64,000 nucleotides of DNA from UBA1206 sp050953105. Its GTDB lineage: Bacteria > Bacillota > Clostridia > Oscillospirales > CAG-382. Of this stretch, positions 8,880 to 15,605 are shown piece after piece (the stretch's first letter is position 1; each line of letters opens with the position of its first letter). The stretch is from assembly GCA_050953105.1 (NCBI GenBank), contig JBMNMA010000009.1, forward strand, positions 467,596-531,595, in the 5' to 3' direction. The notes beneath the pieces were generated by a model, which did not search any database, was not told where the DNA came from, and saw only the letters and a list, made by a program, of their open reading frames with translations. Both the position numbers and the translations under genes were made by a program.

Positions 8880-9599
8880 ATGATCAGAAAGATAATAAAA
8901 ATCGACGATGAAAAGTGCAACGGCTGCGGCCTTTGCGTCGACGCCTGCCACGAGGGTGCCATAGGTCTGGTTGACGGCAAGGCAAGGCTTATGCGTGAAG
9001 ATTACTGCGACGGTCTTGGCGACTGCCTTCCTGCCTGCCCTACGGGAGCCATTACCTTTGAGGAACGGGAAGCAAAAGCCTATGACGAACAAGCCGTTCT
9101 TGCAAGCAAGGAAAAGGTAAATAAGAAAGAAGAGCAAAAACCCCTTCCCTGCGGCTGCCCGGGATCGAATATGAAAACCTTCCGCCGGGAGCAAACCGAA
9201 GCACCTAAACAGCAGACAGAAAACTGTGAAATGTCAAGCCGGCTTAACCAGTGGCCGGTTCAGATAAAACTGGTGCCGGTAAACGCCCCCTACTTTGAAA
9301 ATGCGTCCCTGCTTATAGCCGCCGACTGCACCGCCTACGCCTACGGCAACTTCCACGATAAGTTTATGAAAAACAAGATAACCCTTATCGGCTGCCCGAA
9401 GCTGGACATAGGGGATTACAGCGAAAAGCTGACGGCCATTTTAAAAAACAACAATATTAAGAATGTTACCGTGGTTCGTATGGAAGTTCCCTGCTGCGGC
9501 GGAATAGTAAATGCAGTTATAAAGGCCCTTCAGAATTCCAGCAAGTTTATACCCTGGCAGGTTGTAACCATTTCCACCGACGGAAATATTATTGAATAA
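8880..9599 (+). CDS. hcp-associated 4Fe-4S ferredoxin-like protein
   Basis: 239-residue iron-sulfur protein, first gene of the hcp operon. The first cluster motif is canonical (C13, C16, C19, C23). The second is C43-x5-C49-x3-C53-P with Leu46 where a fourth Cys would sit, so the second cluster may be of 3Fe type or rearranged. A CGCPGS motif follows near residue 92, and the C-terminal half carries a further conserved GCPKLD and CCGG cysteine motif. The ATG at 8880 has GAGGTG seven bases upstream; an in-frame TTG at 8847 lacks one. It probably feeds electrons to Hcp with the rubredoxin encoded next. Confidence 0.85.
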   Translation: MIRKIIKIDDEKCNGCGLCVDACHEGAIGLVDGKARLMREDYCDGLGDCLPACPTGAITFEEREAKAYDEQAVLASKEKVNKKEEQKPLPCGCPGSNMKTFRREQTEAPKQQTENCEMSSRLNQWPVQIKLVPVNAPYFENASLLIAADCTAYAYGNFHDKFMKNKITLIGCPKLDIGDYSEKLTAILKNNNIKNVTVVRMEVPCCGGIVNAVIKALQNSSKFIPWQVVTISTDGNIIE

Positions 9600-9614
9600 A
9601 CAGGAGGAATATTT

Positions 9615-9779
9615 ATGAAAAAATACTTGTGTGTTCCCTGCGGCTACATTTACGACCCCGAGGTGGGGGATCCCGACGGCGGGATTGCGCCAGGCACCCC
9701 CTTTGAGGATATTCCCGACGAATGGCAGTGCCCCATATGCTATGTGGGGAAAGAAGATTTTGAACCGATAGAAGAATAA
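9615..9779 (+). CDS. Rubredoxin
   Basis: 54-residue rubredoxin, a one-iron electron carrier. The Fe(SCys)4 ligands are C6-x2-C9 and C39-P-x-C42, spaced as in classical rubredoxins, with the usual Y-x-Y and D-W-x-C-P features. AGGAGG precedes the ATG by seven bases. It lies 15 bases after the ferredoxin-like gene and 25 before hcp, so all three are one operon. The likely role is electron delivery to Hcp or to NO/oxygen-detoxifying partners. Confidence 0.95.
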   Translation: MKKYLCVPCGYIYDPEVGDPDGGIAPGTPFEDIPDEWQCPICYVGKEDFEPIEE

Positions 9780-9804
9780 AAGAATTAAAGGAGGATAAAA
9801 AAAT

Positions 9805-11436
9805 ATGGGTATGTTTTGTTTTCAGTGTCAGGAAACCGCAGGAGGAAAGGGCTGTACCGTCCGGGGTGTCTGCGGCAAGCAGGAAACCACCGCCAAGCTG
9901 CAGGACCTGCTTATTTACACCGTAAAGGGTGTTTCGGAAATAGTTGTTAAGGGTGGTCTTGAGGTCGAAACCCTTGGTAAAGTAAATTACGAGCTGGTCA
10001 ATTCCCTTTTTATGACCATAACCAACGCCAACTTCGATGACGAAGCTCTGGTTTTACAAATTAAAAAAATGCTTGAAATAAGAAACGGTTTAAGAGATTC
10101 AGCAAATGCTGTTTCACTCCATGACGCCGCAACCTTTGAGGTGGAAAACACCGAGGAAATGCTTGAAAAGGCAGCTGCCGTAGGCGTTCTGGCAACGGCA
10201 GACGAGGATATAAGATCACTAAAAGAAATGGTAACCTACGGCTTAAAGGGCATGGCGGCCTATGCCGAGCATGCGGCAAACCTTGGTGAAACCGACAACG
10301 ACGTTTTTGCTTTTATGTATAAGGCTTTGGCTGCTCTTCTTGACGATGGCAAAACCGCAGGTGAGCTGACCGAGCTTGTCCTTGAAACCGGTAAATACGG
10401 TGTGTCGGCAATGGCACTCCTTGACAAGGCCAACACAGGCCGATTCGGCAATCCGGAAGTTACCGCAGTAAACATAGGCGTAAGAAACAATCCGGCAATA
10501 CTTATTTCCGGCCACGACCTTACCGATCTTGAACAGCTTTTGGAACAAACCAAGGGAACCGGGGTGGACGTTTACACCCACAGCGAAATGCTGCCTGCCC
10601 ATTATTATCCCTTCTTTAAAAAATACGACAATCTTGCCGGCAACTACGGCAACGCCTGGTGGAAACAGGTGGACGAGTTTGTGTCCTTTAAAGGCCCCAT
10701 TCTTTTCACCACCAACTGTATCGTCCCGCCCCGCAGCGAGGAGGTTAAGTCAAGGATTTTCACCACCGGTGCAGCGGGTTTCCCCGGATGCAGACATATA
10801 ACCGCAGGGCGTGACGGTAAAAAGGATTTTTCAGAAATTATTGCTCTTGCCAAAACCCTGCCCGCTCCCCAGCAGATTGAAAACGGCAATATTATAGGCG
10901 GCTTTGCCCATAATCAGGTCATGCTTTTGGCCGACAAGGTGGTGGAGGCTGTCAAAGCGGGAAAAATCAGAAAGTTTTTCGTTATGGCAGGCTGCGACGG
11001 CCGGATGAAGTCAAGGGACTATTACACCGAATTTGCAAACAAGCTGCCCGCCGACACGGTTATCCTTACCGCCGGCTGTGCCAAATACCGCTACAACAAG
11101 CTGAATTTAGGGGATATAGACGGCATTCCCAGAGTTCTTGACGCCGGTCAGTGCAACGACTCCTATTCCCTTGCGGTTATCGCCATGAAATTAAAAGAGG
11201 TGTTCGGCCTTGAAAATGTAAACGACCTACCCATCGCCTTCAACATCGCATGGTATGAGCAGAAAGCGGTTATAGTTCTCCTTGCCTTACTGTATTTAGG
11301 GTTTAAAAACATCCATTTAGGGCCCACCCTTCCCGGATTTTTATCTCCCAACGTGGCAAAGGTGCTGGTTGACAATTTCGGCATTGCCGGCATTTCCACC
11401 GTTGACAACGATTTGGACTTGTTTTTAGGAAAGTAA
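9805..11436 (+). CDS. hcp: Hydroxylamine reductase (hybrid-cluster protein)
   Basis: Hybrid-cluster protein of 543 residues. Members reduce hydroxylamine to ammonia in vitro and act as NO reductases or S-nitrosylases under nitrosative stress. The N-terminal cluster cysteines C5, C8, C17 and C23 are present, with further conserved Cys-containing segments in the C-terminal half (NCIVPP, TGAAGFPGC, AGCDGR, AGCAKY, GQCNDSYS) that bind the hybrid 4Fe-2S-2O cluster. An AAAGGAGGA site precedes the start. It is the last gene of the ferredoxin-rubredoxin-hcp operon and is followed by a strong terminator. Confidence 0.96.
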   Translation: MGMFCFQCQETAGGKGCTVRGVCGKQETTAKLQDLLIYTVKGVSEIVVKGGLEVETLGKVNYELVNSLFMTITNANFDDEALVLQIKKMLEIRNGLRDSANAVSLHDAATFEVENTEEMLEKAAAVGVLATADEDIRSLKEMVTYGLKGMAAYAEHAANLGETDNDVFAFMYKALAALLDDGKTAGELTELVLETGKYGVSAMALLDKANTGRFGNPEVTAVNIGVRNNPAILISGHDLTDLEQLLEQTKGTGVDVYTHSEMLPAHYYPFFKKYDNLAGNYGNAWWKQVDEFVSFKGPILFTTNCIVPPRSEEVKSRIFTTGAAGFPGCRHITAGRDGKKDFSEIIALAKTLPAPQQIENGNIIGGFAHNQVMLLADKVVEAVKAGKIRKFFVMAGCDGRMKSRDYYTEFANKLPADTVILTAGCAKYRYNKLNLGDIDGIPRVLDAGQCNDSYSLAVIAMKLKEVFGLENVNDLPIAFNIAWYEQKAVIVLLALLYLGFKNIHLGPTLPGFLSPNVAKVLVDNFGIAGISTVDNDLDLFLGK

Positions 11437-11450
11437 GTTAATATAAAGCA

Positions 11451-11483
11451 AACCGCCGGCAGATATTTACCGGCGGTTTTTTT
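11451..11483 (+). terminator. Terminator of the hcp operon
   Basis: Inverted repeat AACCGCCGG / CCGGCGGTT around a short AT-rich loop followed by seven or more T. It also separates hcp from the convergent MerR gene. Confidence 0.88.
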
Positions 11484-11506
11484 ATTCCTGTAAAGTATAA
11501 TACTAA

Positions 11507-12271
11507 TTAATCCTGCTTGCTACAATATATCACAACCGCATCATGCAGAAACTTTGCGCAGCCGGGGGCGATTTTGTCATAATATTCGGTAAACCGGGGG
11601 TCATCAATATACATCTGTGTCAAGCAAATATGGGCTTCTTTTGAGTAACTGTCCCAGTAAAACATAAGCCATTTTTTATGCAGCTCGGCCGCCTTCATAG
11701 CCTTTTCCCCGGCAGGGTCGCCCTCTTCAAAGGCTGCCTTTAAGGTATTGTTCAAATCCTCGGTCAGCTTTTCATGCTCCTTATACTTTTCGGGGGTGGT
11801 GTTCAGCAGCTTTTGATTGGATTTTTCAACTCTTTCATCCCCGTATTTCCGGCGGATTTCTTTTCCGTATTTAGTTTCATTTTCTTCAACCTGCGCTTTA
11901 ATAAAGCCTTCGAACTTTTCCTGGTCGGACATTGTAAATTCTCCTTTCATTGACTTAATTGTTTTTTCGGCGTTTGATATAAGGGTGTCAAGCCTTTGTC
12001 TTTTTTCCACTAGGGATTTCAAATGCCCCTCCAGTGCGCCGATAACGTCAAAATCCTTTGAATTTATTATCTTACCAATCTCCTCAAGGGGCATATCCAG
12101 CTCCCGGTAAAACAGTATAAGCTGAAGTTTGTCAACCTCCTTTTGGCCATACATACGGTAGCCGTTTGAGTTTATCCTTGAAGGAACCAGAAGTCCGCAT
12201 TGATGGTAATGGCGCAGTGTCCGCTTTGTTACTCCCGCCATTTTGGCAAGCTTGTTTATTGTGTATTCCAT
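11507..12271 (-). CDS. MerR-family regulator with TipAS effector domain
   Basis: 254-residue transcription activator. An N-terminal MerR winged helix-turn-helix (about residues 1-70, including TKRTLRHYHQCGLL) is followed by a coiled-coil dimerisation helix and, from about residue 115, an alpha-helical TipAS-type antibiotic recognition domain (W-x-x-Y-W and H-x-K-W patterns). TipAL/Mta-type proteins bind thiopeptides or other drugs and activate resistance genes. Its own promoter has the 19-base spacer expected for MerR autoactivation. No drug exporter is directly adjacent, so targets are unknown. Confidence 0.9.
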   Translation of the reverse strand: MEYTINKLAKMAGVTKRTLRHYHQCGLLVPSRINSNGYRMYGQKEVDKLQLILFYRELDMPLEEIGKIINSKDFDVIGALEGHLKSLVEKRQRLDTLISNAEKTIKSMKGEFTMSDQEKFEGFIKAQVEENETKYGKEIRRKYGDERVEKSNQKLLNTTPEKYKEHEKLTEDLNNTLKAAFEEGDPAGEKAMKAAELHKKWLMFYWDSYSKEAHICLTQMYIDDPRFTEYYDKIAPGCAKFLHDAVVIYCSKQD

Positions 12272-12291
12272 TTCTCACTCCTCCGGAAAAC

Positions 12292-12322
12292 ATTATAAAC
12301 TATGACGTTACGTTAATGTCAA
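12292..12322 (-). promoter_or_regulatory. MerR-type promoter with 19-bp spacer and internal operator
   Basis: On the reverse strand TTGACA (12317-12322), a 19-base spacer and TATAAT (12292-12297). An inverted repeat (TGACATTA - ACG - TAACGTCA) overlaps the -35 box and the spacer. Overlong spacers with a central dyad are the hallmark of promoters untwisted by MerR-family activators. Confidence 0.85.
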
Positions 12323-12343
12323 TATGTTTTTTCAAATTAATAA

Positions 12344-12842
12344 AACTCCTCCTTCACAAGCGTAGCCAAAGAGGTTGCGCTCTCCGTCTCCACAGTAATA
12401 CGGGTGTTTAACCTTGTAAACTACCCCTCGGGAACCCTCCCCCAGGCAATAGGCATTGACGAATTCAAGGGGAATACGGGAAAAGATAAATATCAATGTA
12501 TTATTACAGACCTTAACAATAACAGGGTAATAGATATCCTCGAAACAAGGTATAAACAAGATTTATTCAGCTATTTCAAGCACTTTGACAGATCGAAAAC
12601 GGCATATTTCGTAAGCGATATGTGGGAAACCTACAGGGACGTTTCGAATACATACTTTAAGAAAGCCACCTATGTTATCGATAAATATCATTACGCAAGG
12701 CAGGTGTTCTGGGCGTTCGAGTCTGTACGCAAGGAGGAACAAAAGAAACATATCAAGGAAACCCGTCTTGCTTTCAAGCACTCAAAGGGTATTCTTTACA
12801 AGCGTTATGATAAGTTGACACCTGATGAAAAGATAAGGGTTG
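12344..12842 (+). pseudogene. ISL3-family transposase remnant
   Basis: The frame from 12344 to about 12842 matches the middle of an ISL3-type transposase (roughly 160 of the usual 400 residues). It has a piece of the helix-turn-helix region, the first catalytic Asp in AIGIDEFKGN and a second Asp in the VIDKYHYARQ segment. The N-terminal zinc region, the catalytic Glu region and both terminal inverted repeats are absent. The open frame continues into a terminator and antisense of the next gene, which is not transposase sequence. It is wedged between the MerR promoter and the terminator of the GGDEF/HD-GYP gene, a decayed insertion. Confidence 0.85.
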
Positions 12843-12877
12843 ACACAAAAAAACAGCCGGTTAAGGCTGTTTTTGTT
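12843..12877 (-). terminator. Bidirectional terminator after the GGDEF/HD-GYP gene
   Basis: AAAACAGCC / GGCTGTTTT stem with a six-base loop; a T-run follows on both strands. It directly follows the stop of the reverse-strand gene at 12882. Confidence 0.8.
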
Positions 12878-12881
12878 GTTT

Positions 12882-15602
12882 TTATGCCTGAAGCTCAATG
12901 TTTTCGGCTATTTCAAGGAAAAGCGAGGTAAGTTCGGGGTCGAACTGGCTTCCGGCGGCTTCTTTGATAATTTCAAGGGATACCTGTTTGTAATTTTCGG
13001 TTTCCTTAATGGTCCGCCGGTATACCCGGTCATAGGTTTCGGTTAATGAAATTATCCGTGAAATCAAGGGTATCTGTTCGCCCTTTAATCCTCTGGGGTA
13101 GCCTTTGCCGTCCCACTTTTCGTGATGGGAGTAGACATACTCGGCAAGATCCAAGGTTTCGTCTATCAGATTCAATATCCGGTATCCCACCACCGAATGC
13201 TGCTTGAATTTTTCCTGTTCTTCAATATCAAGAGCATTTTTATTAAGCAGTGAGTAGTCAAGCACAATTTTGCCGATATCGTGAAGATAGGCGGCCCGTT
13301 TCAGCTTGACAAGCTCGGTTTCGGGCATATTCAGCGCCTTGCCGAGCTCTGCCGACAGGTTTTGAACGTTAATGGAATGAAGCTGCTCGTAACGGCTGCG
13401 CTTATGCAGGGTTTGGATAATAGTGTCCACAATGTCCTTGTTGATGGAGCTGCGGTTGATGGTTTTATCCTTATACATGGCGTTTTCGGCGTTGGCCATA
13501 ACCTCGTCAAGTGACTGGCCGGGGTTATACTTAGTATCTGTTCCCATGGAAATAGAGCATTTCACCGCCTCCACCGTGGCTTCGGCAAAGCTTGATTTTA
13601 TGACATTCAGCATGGCAGCCGCCTCTATGGCCGTAGTTTTGGGAAGCAGAATAATAAATTCGTCACCGCCGGTACGGGCAATAACGTCACCGCTTCGGCA
13701 GGCTTGCTTTAAAATTTCGGCCGATTTCTTTATAAGCTCGTCCCCGGCATTGTGGCCGAAAACGTCGTTTGTCAGCTTAAGACCGTTTATGTCGGCAAAT
13801 ATAACCGAAAGTGGCAGGTTTTCGGGTGTGTCAATTGTCAGTCTTTTTTCCTCAAAGCACCGGCGGTTGAGAAGGCCGGTAAGGGTGTCGAAGCAGTACA
13901 GGAACTGAATTTCCGCTTCCCGCTGCTTTCGAATGGTAATGTCGGTAAATGTGATAACCGCACCCACAACCTGTCCGTTTTTAATCTGGGGGTAGGAGTG
14001 GTATTCCACGTCAAAGCAGGTGCCGTCTGCACGCCAGAAAACCTCGTCGTCGGCATGGACACCTTCTGCCCTTTCAATAGATCTTAATATCCGGCAGTCG
14101 GTAAAATCGGAGGGGGAGCTGTCCCGGTTGGTATGGTGGATAATGTTATGGATATCCTTACCCAAAAGTTCCGACTGGTCCATATAGCCTAACATTGCAA
14201 CGCAGCTTTTGTTGCAGAAGGTGCATTTTCCATCTGTGTCGATACCGAATATCGCTTCCGCTGCCGAGTCGAGAATAAGCTGAAGCCGGTTGGTGTTTTC
14301 CTCAAGCACGCCATAAGCATTTTCAAGCTCTATGGTGCGATCTTTAACCGCTTTTTCAAGCCCCCGCACAAAGGTTTGCAATTCGTCGGCCATGAAGTTG
14401 AAGGCACGGGAAATCTGGCCGATTTCGTCGTTGCGCTTAACCTCTGCTCTGGCATACAGATCACCCGCTGCAAGAGCTGCGGTTTTTTCCCTAAGAAGGG
14501 ACAAGGGTTTCAGCATTCTTGATGTGAGTAGAATATTTATAAAAAGTGAAAGGGCAAGGAACACAAAGGCAAGGATTATGGCAAGGTATATGTAATTAAA
14601 CGCTGGTGAAAGGAGATAACTTTCGGGCAGGGCTGAAATAACCACCCAGTTAAGGCCTCCAAGCTCCAGTTCCTTAACATCCATATACCAGTTTTCATTA
14701 ATACCCTTGTAAAAGAAAGAAGTTTCCTGCGTCTTAAGGAAGTTGTCGTAGGCCATGCGGATGTCGGGAGTGTCAAGTTCGTCAAGGCTTAACATTTCCT
14801 CAGCTTCTTCACTCATATCGTCCGCCGGCAAGCGATAATGCAACGCATCTTTGGAATTGGCGATTATCTTTTGGGTTTCTTTATCGATTAAAATCACATA
14901 CCCCGTATATTCCCTAACCATCAAATCAATGGCAAGGCTTATATCGTTAAGAAGCATATGGGTGCCCAGCACTCCGTTAAGACTGCCGTCTTGGTTATAC
15001 AGCGGGCAGGAATAGGTAATAACCAGCTTGTTTGTTAAATAATGCCGGTGTATGTCGGTAAACCCAGGACCGCTGCGTTCAACGGCGGAGGTGTACCATT
15101 CACTTTGGCGCATATCGTATGCGCCGCCTATTTCCGCCACCTCGCCGGCGGTGTTGTCATCGGTTGTGTTATAATACCATATCTGTCCGCCGGTTTGGAA
15201 ATTGCTGCGGATAATTTCAAACACGCCATTGGCGTTCCGCCGGGCGCCGTAGTATTCACCGTCGGCGGTGGCGTAGGATATGCCGGAAATGGCATCACTG
15301 TAAGACGAAAGCACGCCCACGAAATACCTGTCCCGGGTTGCTTCGTCCGAAAAATCAACCATTCCGTTGGCAATTATTTTATGGTTTACCTCGTTTATCT
15401 GGGCGGGGAACAGCATATACGAAAAAATCTGCTTGTAAATATGCTCGTTTAACTCACCGGCGACAGATTCGGTTGCTTCTTTAGAAGAAGAAAACCACCC
15501 CGAAAACACAAAATAACCTATGATTCCGAAGGAGACAAGCATAATCGCCATAAATATGCAAATAATTGAGGTTCTTATGGATATAGATTTTTTATCTTCC
15601 AC
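12882..15602 (-). CDS. Cache-HAMP-PAS-GGDEF-HD-GYP c-di-GMP signalling protein
   Basis: 906-residue membrane sensor. The order is a transmembrane helix near residues 12-35, a large extracellular dCache-like sensor, a second helix near 340-365, HAMP, coiled coil, PAS, GGDEF (motif intact at 645-649) and a C-terminal HD-GYP domain (H774-D775, GYP at 834-836). The GGDEF half could make c-di-GMP and the HD-GYP half degrade it. In the HD-GYP part the position usually occupied by the last metal-ligand Asp (A-D-x-Y-D) reads T-E-T-Y-D, a Glu substitution. The start is GTG, three bases after the stop of the upstream EAL gene, so the pair is translationally coupled. Confidence 0.9.
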   Translation of the reverse strand: MEDKKSISIRTSIICIFMAIMLVSFGIIGYFVFSGWFSSSKEATESVAGELNEHIYKQIFSYMLFPAQINEVNHKIIANGMVDFSDEATRDRYFVGVLSSYSDAISGISYATADGEYYGARRNANGVFEIIRSNFQTGGQIWYYNTTDDNTAGEVAEIGGAYDMRQSEWYTSAVERSGPGFTDIHRHYLTNKLVITYSCPLYNQDGSLNGVLGTHMLLNDISLAIDLMVREYTGYVILIDKETQKIIANSKDALHYRLPADDMSEEAEEMLSLDELDTPDIRMAYDNFLKTQETSFFYKGINENWYMDVKELELGGLNWVVISALPESYLLSPAFNYIYLAIILAFVFLALSLFINILLTSRMLKPLSLLREKTAALAAGDLYARAEVKRNDEIGQISRAFNFMADELQTFVRGLEKAVKDRTIELENAYGVLEENTNRLQLILDSAAEAIFGIDTDGKCTFCNKSCVAMLGYMDQSELLGKDIHNIIHHTNRDSSPSDFTDCRILRSIERAEGVHADDEVFWRADGTCFDVEYHSYPQIKNGQVVGAVITFTDITIRKQREAEIQFLYCFDTLTGLLNRRCFEEKRLTIDTPENLPLSVIFADINGLKLTNDVFGHNAGDELIKKSAEILKQACRSGDVIARTGGDEFIILLPKTTAIEAAAMLNVIKSSFAEATVEAVKCSISMGTDTKYNPGQSLDEVMANAENAMYKDKTINRSSINKDIVDTIIQTLHKRSRYEQLHSINVQNLSAELGKALNMPETELVKLKRAAYLHDIGKIVLDYSLLNKNALDIEEQEKFKQHSVVGYRILNLIDETLDLAEYVYSHHEKWDGKGYPRGLKGEQIPLISRIISLTETYDRVYRRTIKETENYKQVSLEIIKEAAGSQFDPELTSLFLEIAENIELQA

Positions 15603-15605
15603 GCT

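Noticed and set aside
12404..12931. A 175-codon frame as an intact gene
   Set aside because: Only the first part matches transposase; the end is terminator and antisense of the GGDEF/HD-GYP gene. Treated as an IS remnant.
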